A DNA stretch of 64,000 nt from Naematelia aurantialba (taxonomy: Eukaryota; Basidiomycota; Tremellomycetes; Tremellales; Naemateliaceae): positions 1 through 64,000 of the forward strand of contig JAKFAO010000002.1 in assembly GCA_021527695.1 (NCBI GenBank), read 5' to 3'. Made by a program: the position numbers and the translations under genes. The notes beneath the pieces are model-generated. The model searched no databases. It worked only from the letters and a program-made list of their open reading frames with translations, and was not told where the DNA came from. Below, piece by piece: positions 22,056 through 33,818 of the stretch. Numbering within the stretch: the first letter of the stretch is position 1; each line of letters begins with the position of its first letter.

Positions 22056-22826
22056 TTATGAATGCCGTCTCCTCATCGCCAGAAGCTGATGAACCGCTCC
22101 CTTGGTTCCACCCCAGTCTTCAAGCGGAATCTCCACTGCTCCATCGTCACCTCCAACGTTTTCGTAACCATTTTTCCGATATAGATGCGCACCAATCGGA
22201 CTCGCCACGAGGAATAATGGTCTTCTAGTCGCGTTGGCGTACGGGAAGATCCATTGTACCAGGTTCGAGGCGATACCCTTCCGCAAATGAGTATCGAGAG
22301 TATGACAAGCAGTCACCATGTAAAATTCCTGTCCGTGTGTATGTGTCTCCGAGATGCGGTATATCTCCGTCGTGAAATGATCCAGCAGAGCCTGGTTGGC
22401 CCCTTCGATCCTGGGATCGGCAGGTACGTTGGGATCAGATGGGGTGTATTTGTTTCTTGACCACCAATCTGCCGGGCAATAACTATACTCGATATGCGCC
22501 ACGATTCTTCCTGGACTGGTCCCGGCAGTGGGCTCGACTTGAGGTAAATCCAAATCTCTGACGACGAGATGCTCGAACCGATCGATGTTGCTGCCCAGAC
22601 CGTCGGTCGCCTCTGTACTGATAGCGGGAGTAGTGAAGTCGTTTCGAATGCCCTTCTCGTAGGTCTCCGCTGTATACGAAATCAGATCGGACAGTGGGAC
22701 AGCACGCCATCCCAATATTCCAATTTCTGACGAGTCGATGGTGGTAGCTCTGAGATGCGCCAAGTCGATGGCATCGGCGTGTGGATCTTTCGAGTCGCGT
22801 AAGGAGGTGATACAGCTCAAACGCAT
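22056..22826 (-). CDS. GNAT-family N-acetyltransferase
   Basis: One open frame is read from ATG 22826 (256 residues). The C-terminal half carries the acetyl-CoA-binding pattern of GNAT enzymes: T-L-D-T-H-L-R-K-G-I-A-S-N-L-V corresponds to the R/Q-x-x-G-x-G/A loop. It is followed by V-A-S-P-I-G-A-H-L-Y-R-K-N-G-Y. The N-terminal half is poorly conserved. Substrate unknown; acetylation of an amine from the neighbouring aminotransferase is possible but unproven. The frame stays open upstream to 22925, but that part overlaps the dispersed hairpin repeat, so I placed the start after it. Confidence 0.72.
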   Translation of the reverse strand: MRLSCITSLRDSKDPHADAIDLAHLRATTIDSSEIGILGWRAVPLSDLISYTAETYEKGIRNDFTTPAISTEATDGLGSNIDRFEHLVVRDLDLPQVEPTAGTSPGRIVAHIEYSYCPADWWSRNKYTPSDPNVPADPRIEGANQALLDHFTTEIYRISETHTHGQEFYMVTACHTLDTHLRKGIASNLVQWIFPYANATRRPLFLVASPIGAHLYRKNGYENVGGDDGAVEIPLEDWGGTKGAVHQLLAMRRRHS

Positions 22827-22830
22827 CTTG

Positions 22831-22864
22831 AAGACTGCACTGGCGCGCTCCCCGAGCGCGACTG
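22831..22864 (+). repeat. Dispersed hairpin repeat, copy 3
   Basis: AAGACTGCACTGGCGCGCTC then CCCGAGCGCGACTGA. The stem is GCGCTC/GAGCGC with extra pairing from CACT. It ends 5 bases upstream of the ATG chosen for the minus-strand GNAT gene. Confidence 0.8.
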
Positions 22865-23108
22865 AAGAGGGATCAAGTGGAAGAGGTGAAAGAGTATGCA
22901 GTACCAAACCACGCCTGTATATCAAAGTGACGAATCAAAGAAAACCGTGTCGCTCATGACATCGCCAAAATCAGAATATGCGAAACAAGCGACTACCTGT
23001 CAATGACGCACACCGACCTAGGGGTTCCTTCGAGCTCCTGAATTCAGGATCATGACTCATCCGGGTATAAAGACTCCTCGCACTTTCTATAGACGTTCCC
23101 TTTGAGAA

Positions 23109-23491
23109 ATGTATCTCTTGTCTCTCTCTCTCTCTCACTCTCGCTCAAGTACGTTCTCCGAGTGCCCATAGTCCCGTCTCGTCCCGAGGCGTCCATGCCC
23201 ATAGTCACCGTCACGACACTGCCCAAGAGGGATACATGTGCGACCGATCATGGCGTGGTCTTTCTATTGCATGCAATTCTAGTGGGTCTGGATGTATGCA
23301 GGGTATCTAGATCTGTCCTTTGCAGCTACAGGTGTATGCCAAGATGTCAAACCTATCGACAGAGTCCTCAGCACTCTTTCCACAAGCGCAACCACCAAGG
23401 TTCGGCCGGATCTCGAGAGTTTTCACGCAAACATCGCTCCTCTACGCGTTTCGGGTCAAAACTGCATTGGCGCGCTCCCCGAGCGTGAATG
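23109..23491 (+). CDS. Possible small secreted-type protein (weak)
   Basis: A TATA-like GGGTATAAAGAC at ~23056 precedes ATG 23109, which begins M-Y-L-L-S-L-S-L followed by a CT-rich microsatellite (about 23121-23150). A second block, 23292-23491, reads G-Y-L-D-L-S-F-A-A-T-G-V-C-Q-D and continues to a stop inside hairpin copy 4. Its composition looks protein-like and acceptor-like GTATGCAG precedes it. I could not join the two blocks in frame, and I recognise no family. It is convergent with the regulator gene ending at 23614. Confidence 0.25.
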
Positions 23492-23493
23492 AC
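23461..23493 (+). repeat. Dispersed hairpin repeat, copy 4
   Basis: ACTGCATTGGCGCGCTCCCC then GAGCGTGAATGACG, followed by a GC-rich stretch. It lies about 120 bases beyond the stop of the minus-strand regulator gene that ends at 23614, so probably in its 3' untranslated region. Confidence 0.75.
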
Positions 23494-23613
23494 GCCGGCC
23501 GTTGCCGCCCTGCGGCCCGGCCCCGGAGAGAGGGTGCAACCCAGGGACTTCGCATCTGGAGTTCGAAGCTGTGAGATGAGGAACGGCGAGGCTGGAAGCG
23601 AGTACACATCGTG

Positions 23614-26172
23614 TCATGCAAATATTGGTCTACCATAAACAACGGCCCGTCTCCTCCAACTGGTATTTCCATCAGGATCGTTCCATACATCGGACAATAT
23701 TCTAAGCGCGAGCTTCGGTCCTGCAGTACCCCTCCACATGGCTCGCTGAAGGAATAGCATGAAGGGTAATCTATCGGCTCCGAGGGCGCTGGAGCCAGTG
23801 ATGAGCAGAGTGAGAATCAGGCCGACCTATAACTCTTGAGCAAGACTTCTCGGACATTGATAGACTAACCTCCTGTCCTCGGGGGATAGTAGCCAGCCGG
23901 GCCATATTCGCCTTGACGTGGGCCTTGTGGTCAATATGGCTGGTCTCATAGGGTAACTCACCTGGACACGGTAGTCATGCGCATCGACCTCAAAAATCTC
24001 TCGAAGTAACAAGATCTGCAGGGCGGATCGCAGCATCTGATAAAATGGTCAGAAGAGGCTTTGTAAAGCGGTAATCGGTGCTTACCTTGCCACCCGTCGC
24101 AACTCGTTTGGCTTCATTCTCGTCCACACCCTCGTGCATGTGATCGGAATACCTTTCAAGTTCATCCTCAAATTCGACACCATCCGCAAAGACAGCCAAC
24201 ATGCCATAACTGTCCTTTGTAGAGGACTCTTTTCTACGAAGTAGATCGAGCGCCGTCTTAAGTAGCCGCCAGTTGTCCAAGGTGAAGCCCCAAATGGCCG
24301 AGAGACCAGGAATCGCACCCGAATCCACACAAGTCGAATGGAAATCTGCAAACTCGGAGGCTGCGTGACCGGAAAATCCGGCCAAAACATCGTATGCCGA
24401 GATAAGAAAGGCGGATACCTGATATTGGAGCGATGTTGAGAGAGCGCTGCTGCCTTCCAATCCAGACTCCTTTGCTTTCTTCAGTTGGACGAGACAAGCA
24501 TCTCGCGTCAGTGCAACTGAACGAGTGTCCCCACAAGTCGTGGCGACTATGAAAAGCTGAAATGAGCTGCAGCCCGGCATGGTATTGCTCACCATCGCGG
24601 TCGCACTGGCTGCCATTTGGATTCGAGTATCTGGGGCCAAATTTCCCGATGGCTGCTTGACGAGACCCGTCAACAACCTCAGTGACCGCGCATAGCACTG
24701 TTTCGCGACTAGCCAGTCTTCTTTGGCCCCATCATTCGATCCCATTCCTCTTCGAAGACTCGCAAGATGTGTACTCGACATGGCAAGGAAAGCTTGGAAT
24801 GCGGGATTAACATCCGGCGCCAGGTCCGATAGGTAACTGACGAGAGCAGTTGTTACTTGTTTGTGTGGGCTATCGTACGCTACCCCTACTCTCGTCGCAA
24901 CATTGAAAAAATGGTGGATTAATCGATGCTGGTGGTCTTGGAGCATAGGATCGGGGAGAACGGGTGATGGTGACGATGGGAATACGTGAACCATTGCCTC
25001 TTGCAGACATTTTGAGCTTTGACAGGACGTTGGTATTGCCATTGCCGATTGCAGATCAAAAGTCGTGAATGCCTGGTAATCTGACGGCGGATCAGATTGC
25101 GGAGCCTGAATGGTAACCTCAGCCACAGCCTCGGATCCAGCCGTATCAGGCTCTTCGATGCCGTCCACTGCATGCACTGATTCCAAGGCAGTATCGTCCA
25201 AGAGCACCGCCAGCGCACTAGACCGTAATTGCCTTGTTGAATCGTCAGGTGAAGAGCCTTCATCGTTCTGGCCGAGACTGTTCTGACCAACGGCAGGTAA
25301 GGAGATGTCTGTAATATCAAAGACGTTGCGTTCGAACCACTGCGAAGTGTCGTCCGTCGCGCTCTCGACTCCCAACGATGACAGCTGATCCACCGTTTCC
25401 TCTCCGCTGAAATTGACTAAAGCGTTATTGCTCCACCCCTCGATAGGTTGAAAAAGTGGAATTGAAGGACACGGGACGTCCTCGCTGAGAAATTCCATAA
25501 TGCTACAGGTATAGATATGAGCGGCTTCCAAGATGCCTACCGAGTCTCTTCAGTCATACCTCGTTGTCCTGTCACTCCTGTCTTCATCAACACTCGCCCA
25601 GGGGAATCCGCCGTCCCCGTCCTGCGGGTTTGGTCCAGGACAGAACGTAGGGGAAGGTTGCAGCGAGATGCCGTCGCTGGCACGACCAGGGCAAACTCGA
25701 CGATTATTTCTGTATCGGACATTTGGGTCTCGATCAAAACGGCATGGCTGAAAGAACAGCGGAATCAGCGAGCAAGTCTCAGAGACCGCGAGATTCAAAG
25801 AGATGCTACTTCCACTCCGGAGGGCATACAAGAAGACCGCACTTGCGAGCTCCCGAGAGCGAGTAACGCAGCCTGTACAACAAATGTTCACCCACCTTGT
25901 TCATTTGGAAGCACCTGGTACAAGAAGGCCTTCGCTCATCGCACTGTAGTCGTTGTATCAGTCCTACGATCCATACTGTCAAGGACCCGTTGAATTGATG
26001 ACGAAGAAAGAAAACGTCACCTTCTTCTTGTGACTGTGATAGGCATTGATAAGCTTGCTGCAACGTTGAACGGACAGTCTTGCACTCACAATCTGCATTC
26101 CTCGCAGCCGTATCTGGATCGATGCGTTCTATGAAGTGACATAGGAGGAGTTGGATCTCGAGCTACAGACAT
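23614..26172 (-). CDS. Zn2Cys6 transcription factor with a 13-base microexon in the zinc cluster
   Basis: Exon 1 (26090-26172) ends in R-Y-G-C-E-E-C-R. A 13-base exon (26021-26033) adds H-K-K-K, and exon 3 (25896-25943) starts C-D-E-R-R-P-S-C-T-R-C. Exon 4 from 25747 supplies P-C-R-F. Joined, these give C-x2-C-x6-C-x6-C-x2-C-x6-C. The intron between exons 3 and 4 is long (148 bases) and contains hairpin copy 5. The large exon (about 24110-25508) holds an acidic, Ser-rich linker and a helical effector region resembling the Fungal_trans_2 family. Later exons end S-W-R-R-R-A-V-V-Y-G-R-P, then a TGA at 23614-23616. The protein is presumed nuclear; its targets are unknown. Confidence 0.85.
25833..25868 (+). 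repeat. Dispersed hairpin repeat, copy 5 (intronic)
   Basis: AAGACCGCACTTGCGAGCTC then CCGAGAGCGAGTAACGC. It lies inside the 148-base intron that splits the zinc cluster of the regulator gene, antisense to that gene's transcript. Confidence 0.75.
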
Positions 26173-27116
26173 TGAAGACAAGGTGGTGCGTTGAAATGTT
26201 GATGATGCGTTGACGGGTGCTTTGGGCCAGGAGATAAGGTAGGTAGCCCACGTGGCACCGAGGTATGAAGGCTCCGGCTGAGGGAGATCTCCCTCTCCAT
26301 TGCATTTCTACCTCAACCAAGCACGCGGTACCGTCCGGACATCGCTCCCACCCACCCACACCCGCGATGGAACAGAATGGTGGGATGAGGACATAGGAGT
26401 AGGATAAGGATATGGAAGGGTTGAGGGGATGGAGTTTTGTAGACTGGCAGATAGGCAGTCTCTCCCTGCCCACCCAGCAAGGACTGCATGCATTGCTGAG
26501 GCCCAAGACAAGACGGACGAAGTGGTGCTCCGCCAATCACAATGCTCTTCCATACGCCACATTATATTTCATCCACTCTTTCCACTAATCCTGGACCCAG
26601 ATGTCCCTTCCATCCTCCCACGGAGAGCGATCGTTGCGGCCTGAAAGGGATCCCAGGCGACTGGGACACTCTTGGCATCGACCGTCTGCCATAGGTAGCT
26701 CGGTGGATACGGGTTTTGACAGGCAAAGTCGGTGTGCCGCGAGCCTAACGTTCTTTCTGAGTGGACATCCTCGGCCGGATAGCCGCCAAGCTTCCTCTAG
26801 AATGACGTTTCGGATGCCAGCTTATATATTGGATGGAGGGATATGATATCCTGAGTTCATCGACTCTCAGTAGGCTAGTCGGTATTCGCCATGACACCAT
26901 TATCGCCTCCCGCACATGTGAGCGGAGGGGAGTTTAAGCAGCGATGCCACTCTCGTACATATTCCGACACCATACATCTATTGATAAACTCGAGGTAAAA
27001 ACCAAATGAAACAACTCCAAGCAACGCGGACGACGAGACTGACGAGCGCCGTTCTCGTATAGAGTGGCACATGGCCATTTCGCGCTGGTCACCCACAAAT
27101 TTAGAGACTGACACAC
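26173..27116. other. Intergenic, no gene supported
   Basis: This is 5' flank of the regulator gene and 3' flank of the sugar transporter gene. Several short overlapping frames exist on both strands, without domains or splice logic. No repeat or RNA gene seen. Confidence 0.6.
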
Positions 27117-28931
27117 TCAACGCCCAGCCTGGAAGACGCTAATGACGGCTTCCCCCTTGTCGTCGATCTTCTCATCTTCGGAACCGGTATGGGCCAGCTC
27201 CCCTCCACCTTCGGCATTGCTCACAGCCGCTTCGCGAATTTGAACGCCATCAAAGATCTCGGCGACCTCTTCGAGGGTACGGCCCCTGGTTTCGACGACG
27301 GCAAAATAGATGAAGATGAGTTCGACGACGTAGAACGAAGTGTAGATGATGTAGAACTCTGCCGTGATGTTAGCGATAGGCGAAGAGCAGACAAGGTGTG
27401 CAACTGTGCAACTCACTCCATTTAAGGTTGGCAAGACCGATGGGATTGACATATCGTTGGACGATGGCCTGAGTTTGAAGCGAGAAAATGTACAGAGATA
27501 TACCTTTCGCTCGAGTCGAGTACGAGTGGATCTCGACCTGGTATGGATAAACGATAGGGTTCATGGAAAGATCTGAACAAAGTGTCAGCCAGAGGATGGC
27601 ACCTGAAGCAGGTCTAACTCACTCCAAAATCCCGAAGCCAGCCAAATGAAAGCTATCGAGGCATAACCATAGGCAACGTTCTGGGTCGCGGCGTATCGGG
27701 CTGAGACGCCGGTGCAGATGGCACAAGAGATCAGTTGACCCACGTAAGAGAACAGGAACATGGGCCGACGTCCGACAAAACCAGACACAGCGGCACCGGC
27801 GGCAGCGCAGAAGAGGTCGAAGATGGCGAGACCGCCGTTCATTCCGAGCTGCTGGAGAACGGAAGTGATGCCCGCCTGTGTGAGGATCTGGGTGTTGTAG
27901 TAAGAGACAATCTGCTGACCTGTCCAAAGGGAGCAGAAGGACAAGCCGAGGGTGATCGTCATCCTTCTACGGTCCCCGGGGTGACGAAATATTTCGGGCC
28001 ATGTCTTGCCAACGTAAGCCTTGTCCAGCTCGAAAGCGGCTTTGATCTCCCGGATCTCGCCGTCCACCATATCATCTTGCTCGGCACCGTTGGCGTGGTA
28101 CTTGAGAAGCATCGCCTCAGCCTCCGCGTCACGCCCCTTTGCGATGAGCCACCGTGGAGACTCGGGCGCCACGACGTAGATCGAGAGCATGAACACGGCA
28201 AGGACGGCGATGAGGAGGGTAGGGCCTCTCCACACCCAATCGGACTCCGGATATCGGATTCGCAGGCCATAGCACAGCCAAGAAGCAAAGACCGATCCGA
28301 GATACCAGATTATCTGAAAGTAACCGGCGATGTGGAATCGAATGCGGGGGTGGGAGATTTCATTAATCAGGAGATGGGCCGGAAGTGTCACGAAAGTGTC
28401 ACCGAAACCAACGACCATCCGACCGACAATGTACTGGGCCTGGGAATAGGCGAAAGTTTGGAGGAGACCGCCAATAAAGACGATGACGACGCCAAGCAAG
28501 ATGGCTCTCTTGCGGCCCCAGCGGTCTGAGACTGGAGGCACGAGTGCGGAACCCAGCCATGCACCGGCCACTTGGACAGCGCCGAAGACGCCAATCATGC
28601 TTGAATCGGGGTTGCCGAGACTCTTCTGCCACGTTGTGATAGCTTGTAGATTGTTAACTGCCTCGGTGTTAGCTTGAGGCGCCAAATGCGGATAGACCTA
28701 CTGAGGGAAGCATCGAAGCCGTTGTTGACCGAGCAAACGGTGATCAACAGAATGACTGGGACGAATCAGCCAAGGTTGACTAGCGTTCAACGTACTGGCA
28801 TTCAACTTTCTCAATCCAGGGTCTTTCCACCATTTGGGATGGGTGTTGTTGCGGAGACCGCGCAGCTGCCCGAGGCCGTCGCCAGCAGTGTCGCCCGCTT
28901 GCCTATGCGATTCGATCCGTTTGCGTAGCAT
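27117..28931 (-). CDS. MFS sugar transporter (lactose permease-like)
   Basis: The gene starts at ATG 28931. After a ~45-residue cytosolic N terminus the exons encode a twelve-helix major-facilitator protein of the sugar porter family. Markers are N-N-G-F-D-A-S-L in helix 1, D-R-W-G-R-K-R-A after helix 2, P-E-S-P-R-W-L-I-A-K-G-R at the end of helix 6, G-Q-Q-I-V-S-Y-Y-N in helix 7, and V-E-T-R-G-R-T-L-E-E-V after helix 12. Introns lie near 28757-28795, 28664-28706, 27574-27621 and 27368-27416. The C-terminal tail is acidic. It should carry a sugar by proton symport at the plasma membrane. It is divergent to the dioxygenase gene. Confidence 0.93.
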
Positions 28932-29407
28932 GGTGGATGAAGAATGAGTGGACGAGAAAGTCCTGGTGGAAGAGTACGTCTGCTTTTAAACATATTTGTC
29001 CAGATAACGCAGAGTTGTGGGAACCCCGCAGGAGATAAGGAAACCCTCGGACCGGACGAGTTGGAACTCATCTCGGGGTAGCAGATGAGAACCCCGACTC
29101 GACCGGAAACTGGGCCGTTTCTTTGGCGGGAATGCCCAGTTTAACGTCTCAGGCAGCCGAGGCAAGCACACTGACAGGCTGCTCGACTCGATGGCTCGTT
29201 GGCGACCGCTGCCCTCCAATTTCACAAGAATCCCGTATCTCCCCCTGGATCTCGCCCCGATAGTCGTAATATCTCGTCCGAATGGCCGGAGATCCAAGCC
29301 ATTGCCTCCCAATATAAGCGCGTCGTTCCAAGCATTCCAGGCTTGCTGATGTTTCTTCAAGGCTATACCAGGTCTACCCAAACGCCACCGTCGGTCGAAC
29401 AAAGAAG
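28932..29407. promoter_or_regulatory. Bidirectional region between sugar transporter and dioxygenase genes
   Basis: About 475 bases separate opposite start codons. No clear TATA box; no repeat recognised. Shared control is inferred from layout only. Confidence 0.35.
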
Positions 29408-30626
29408 ATGCCTGTAGCCGTCAGTACTGATCCCGAATGGCTGCAAACACTCAAACGCGATGGCCAGTCCGCATTTTTACGCCTGATGCGATTGCTGACA
29501 GTGCGTAGGTTATGTGGTGGTAAAAAACGTTATTCCACGGGAGAAAGCCCTGGCTTACGCAGCCAAAGCCCATAAATGGGTCGAGGACCTGGGATTTGGT
29601 TACGACAGAAATGATAGAAGCACGAGGACGGAGGACAAGATTCACTGGGGCGTTTATGGTGGGCAGTGCAATCGGTATGGTGTCGGCCATGAACAATGGG
29701 TTTGGGATATCCGGTCCGTAACCTGCACGCTCACGGCGGGTCAAGATGCTGATGGGCCGCCAGTCTGGAACCATCTCTGATCGATGTTTTCGCGAAGATC
29801 TGGGGTACCGAGGAGCTTCTCGTCTCGTACGGTGAGCTTTACATTCTATAGATACTTATCGTGTCTGTACCTAACCAATAGACCAGATGGAGTGAATATC
29901 AACCTGCCTATAAACGGCCGCTCTCCCGATGACCCCATCTACGGTCAGCTTCCGCATGTCGACCAATCTCCCCTTAACAACTCCTTCCACTGCGTCCAAG
30001 GCATCGTGAACCTCTGGCCGAATGGTCCGAACGACGGGGGCCTCTCGGTTCTGAAAGGCTCAGCCCAGGTATACACCCAGCTCTTTGAAGCCTTTGAGGA
30101 TGTTAAACCTCCGGGAGGATGGAACAAGCGTGACCGCCATAATCACACCAAGGAGCAGATGCAGTGGTTGTATGATCATGGTTGCGAGTGGGAGAAGGTC
30201 TGCTCCGAGCCGGGAGATCTTCTCTTGTGGGAGAGCGTAAGTGATCTTTCTCTCCTGGCTTGCACGACTGACGAGGCATCAGCGTATGGTTCATTTTGGC
30301 GCCGCTCCCCGACCGAACGCGGTCAATGACCGCATCGCTACTTGTAAGTCTCGTCTTGACATATTCTAGCTTTGGACTAACATCTCTTGTCAGATGTTTG
30401 TTACAAGCCAGCCAACCTCCTGGGCGACTATGGCCGAGCGTTCCGCAAAGACGCGTGGGAGAGAAAACTCGGCACCACACATGATCCCATTACAGGAAAC
30501 ATCTCTGGGACGGGTCGGGTGGTCCCCAAAGATCACCACAGTCATGAGTTTTCGAAACAGCTGCCTTTGCAGCAGCCAGTTCTTAACAAACGAGGGCGGC
30601 AGTTGGCCGGTCTCGAGGCATATTAG
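29408..30626 (+). CDS. Phytanoyl-CoA dioxygenase (PhyH)-like Fe(II)/2-oxoglutarate oxygenase
   Basis: From ATG 29408 the protein begins with a short exon that joins to D-G-Y-V-V-V-K-N-V-I, the usual PhyH start. The iron ligands are visible as P-H-V-D-Q-S-P (H-x-D) and, after an intron, M-V-H-F-G-A-A-P-R-P, with the distal His and a following Arg. A large loop (F-E-D-V-K-P-P-G-G-W) lies between them. The C-terminal part carries K-P-A-N-L-L. The first junction appears to use a GC..AG intron (about 29462-29507). It would hydroxylate a small acidic or lipid-derived substrate; which one is not readable. Confidence 0.83.
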
Positions 30627-30755
30627 TCTCGTGTTCCTACTGTATATAATAACAAGTCCGCACTGAGCGCGTCGCAATGTATTCCTGGATGTTTAACCGT
30701 CTCTGCATCATTCAAGCGCCCATCGACCAGCGCGACTGTCGCTGCAGCCTCGGGC

Positions 30756-30798
30756 TCCGCCGGCCGCCGCCAACAGGTTGAGGTCTGGTGGGTGTTGA
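30756..30798 (+). repeat. Partial copy of the dispersed repeat (CAACAGG block only)
   Basis: GGCCGCCGCCAACAGGTTGAGGTCTGGTGGGTG matches the CAACAGGTGGAGGTCGG part of the long copies at 3811 and 16155. No hairpin part and no CACGGTTG copies are attached. Confidence 0.45.
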
Positions 30799-30902
30799 AA
30801 CAGAGATAAGGATTAAACAGCCACACAGGCAAACTACTCAGACCAGTTGTCAGTTCACATTCCTCCTGTTGTAACATGCTTTGGATGCAAGATATTTAAA
30901 CC

Positions 30903-33282
30903 ATGTCTTCATCTGCACCAAAGGGAGGCTCGGGATCCATCAGACGCACTCAGCGGCCCCCAAAAAGGTGAGCGATGACTACTGAACTAGTCTGCAGCTA
31001 GGCAGCTTATCAATCAACAGCTGCTCCGAATGCGCTCGTAAGAAGATGAAATGTAGTCCTGTAGGTCGAGCGCAGACGGCCCAGAGCTGACAATAAGTCC
31101 ATACCTTGTGTTCCCTGTCTTGAGCTTGGCCGAGGGGCCGCATGTAAGAGGGAGACGGTGCTTGTGAAAGGACAGGTCGTCAAGTAAGTCGTCAATAGCG
31201 AACCATTGCTCATCCTCACAGCGGCTCTTCGGATTCCACCACGGATTCAAAGATTCTGCAATTGGAGAATGCCACCCTTCGATCTCAGATAGCCGAACTG
31301 GAGAAGGAGATACGGGTGCTCAGGCGAAAGGTTCCACTTAGAGTAACGGAGCCTCAAGACGAAGGAAACAACTCGGATTATGAGATTGGGGGTGAGCCGC
31401 AGTTCTGCTTAACTTCTCTGAAGCCTCCTCAGACCGCATCGACTATATGATAAGGGGTCTTGAATTTCTGTCAATGGGACTCAGTCCCACTCCGGATACC
31501 AGCTACAGGCCCGACCCTGCCAGTCCAAGCGCAAGAAACTCGCTGAATATGTATGCTTCGCCTCGCGACATGCTTCGGAGCCTGCTCCCCAGTCAGCCGG
31601 TGACACAGGCCGTCTTGGACTACAGCTATCAATGGACCTGGTGGAGGTCATGCGGATATCACGTACCGACTTTCCAGAGGCAGGTGGAGGCATGTTGGTC
31701 TACAGATGGCATGAGCGCGGACTGGAGCTGGGTGGGGCTGTTGATGGCGATCATGGCAGTAAGTTCTCGTCGAAAAGTGTGAACTGATCGTCGTAGGTCG
31801 GAGTGTACTATATGGGGACAGCAGATGCCCATCAGGCTGGTTTCACGGATGGTATGTTTTCCCCAGTCTTTCCGCAACGACGCCCGCCGAGATCTGACTC
31901 GATACAGAACAGGTCCGAGAGTTACCAGATCTCTATATAAGGGCAATGGTGCAAAGCCTGTTCAATGCGAATTTCCTCTTCGAACCCTCGCTCATATCTG
32001 TCCAGACGATCTGCATTGCATGCGATATCCTGAACGCACTGGGGTGAGTCGCCTAAAGAGTCGGGATGGAGGCTAGGCTTATGGCACAGACTGTCCTCTC
32101 TCGGCACCTGTCTACTCGCTATCGCCATCCGACATTCACAGAGCATGAACCTTCACCTTCTAGGTTCCGAGCCACTGTGCGCTTTGAACCCCAATGGGAC
32201 TTGCCATCTTCATGGTGTCTCCGCGCCACATTTCGAGTACACCGTCGATGCAATCAATCGGGAGACGAGCAGGCGAGTCTGGCTCAGTATCCTTATTACG
32301 GAATACAATTCGCTTTTAGCTCGGGAAAAGCATGGGGTGCCAGCACACGGGGATTCCATCCCTCTCAATTTCGACGATGTCCCAAAAAACGGGCTAGTGG
32401 TCGTGAAGCCCGTATCACACTACACCATGGTCAGTCATCATCTGCGTGAGTCTCTAGAACAACAATCCTGCCAGGCCCTCGGAACTGATCTGTTGAGCAG
32501 TGATGCGAGATCTGGCATTCACCGTACACAGGTATTTCACAGAGTCAGACTATCTCCAAGGGGTAATGACTCCCGGAAGCGAATTGCGGAGACTCTTCGA
32601 GCGGTTTTCAATGATCGACAATCAACTCCCTCACAGCTGCTGGTCCCGTTATATTTTCGTAAACGGCGTGCACCATCGAAGGCTGTTGCTGCTACGCAAG
32701 TTGTTTGCCAGGAGCTTCAGGGAGGCGCAATTCGAGATTGTCCGTAGCTCTGCGCTCGATGCCGCCCATGCCATCCGAGCAACAAGACGCAACGATTTCC
32801 CCTCCAGATTCGGCAAGACGTGGTGAGACACAAGCATTTCACTCAAGGAAGCTACTAATTCGCAACTGTACAGGGCCTTGGCTTCATCGGCGCTTACTGC
32901 ATGTGTCTTCTTGGCTATCGATTTGTTCCATACCCCAGCGACCGACCCCAACTTGGACGCCAAGCGATCCGATATCATCGAGCTTTACAACGCAATGAAT
33001 CGGGGATTTGAGAGTAATCCGTTTGTAAATCGAGCATCTTCGTTGGTTCAATGGCTTCTCAGTCAAGAAGTGGATTTTCGAGCCATCTATCTTTCGCAAC
33101 CAGGAGAATCGGCACCACTACAACAATCAAGCCTCATACTCGAGCGTCCGGTTTCAGAACCATCGTTTGAGGCGAGTTCCGAACAGAGAGCATTCGATAT
33201 TTTTGACTTTATTGGCGACTTTGACCTCAGCGGGGAGGCGCTGTCGGGGTGCCCCCGCCCTGCGGACGAGACTGGTGGCTGA
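30903..33282 (+). CDS. Zn2Cys6 transcription factor with fungal-specific domain
   Basis: The first exons join to R-P-P-K, then C-S-E-C-A-R-K-K-M-K-C-S, then I-P-C-V-P-C-L-E-L-G and A-A-C-K-R. This is a zinc cluster with C-x2-C-x6-C-x5-C-x2-C-x8-C spacing. A clear coiled coil follows (L-E-N-A-T-L-R-S-Q-I-A-E-L-E-K-E-I). The middle domain runs over several exons, with Y-M-G-T-A-D-A and S-R-R-V-W-L-S. The C-terminal exon is acidic and ends at TGA 33280-33282. It lies next to the dioxygenase and the beta-solenoid-like gene. Hairpin copy 6 begins directly after the stop. Confidence 0.83.
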
Positions 33283-33283
33283 A

Positions 33284-33316
33284 GAGCCGCACAAGCGCTC
33301 CCCGAGCGCGAGTGAC
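33284..33316 (+). repeat. Dispersed hairpin repeat, copy 6
   Basis: AGAGCCGCACAAGCGCTCCCC then GAGCGCGAGTGACC, with a six-base GCGCTC/GAGCGC stem. It begins 2 bases after the regulator stop codon, so it will be in the 3' untranslated region, where it could fold in the mRNA. The rest of 33317-33764 has no gene. Confidence 0.8.
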
Positions 33317-33818
33317 CTGGCGTTCTAACAGCCTGTGAGCGCCCGCGTAGCCTACGTACCGGCAGGCAAAATCCTGAATAGGTTTAGATATGGTGGCGCT
33401 GTCGCTGTCGTGTCGATGACTTTGGGGACTAGGAGTCTGACGACGGGACTGGGACTATGGGATCTCGAGAGCTCTACCAGAGCAAGGGAAAGGGGAACAA
33501 AAGTACGGCTGATCTTCTACATAAGAGGTCCATTGTTGTATGCTCTGCTGTCACGTCCGTCTGTGACATTAATCCCTGGTTTAAGGTGCCCTTTGGCTCC
33601 AAGCAGCATCGTGAAGCCCATGCGGAGTGTTGTGATGCATGCTTGAGGCTGATCGCAGGGTACAAGTAGGTTTGGCAGCTACCGTGAGCCCTCTGTCTCG
33701 CCACTGAGCACGCGGTCACACGGGACGACGTCATGTCTAAGTTCTTATCGCTTTCTGGTGTAATATGGTAATATTAGCAGCAGGCGTCGAAGAGCACACT
33801 CCCCAAGCAGACTATAAA

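Noticed and set aside
22827..22925. N-terminal extension of the GNAT frame
   Set aside because: It translates the dispersed hairpin repeat; similar peptide strings (G-E-R-A-S-A-V) appear wherever the repeat is read, so it is not real protein.
25517..25993. Plus-strand open frame of 158 codons
   Set aside because: Antisense shadow of the zinc-cluster exons of the regulator.
30293..30330. GGCGCCGCTCCCCGACCG..GCGGTC looks like another hairpin-repeat copy
   Set aside because: It is coding sequence of the dioxygenase (V-H-F-G-A-A-P-R-P-N), required for the iron-binding motif; the resemblance is incidental.
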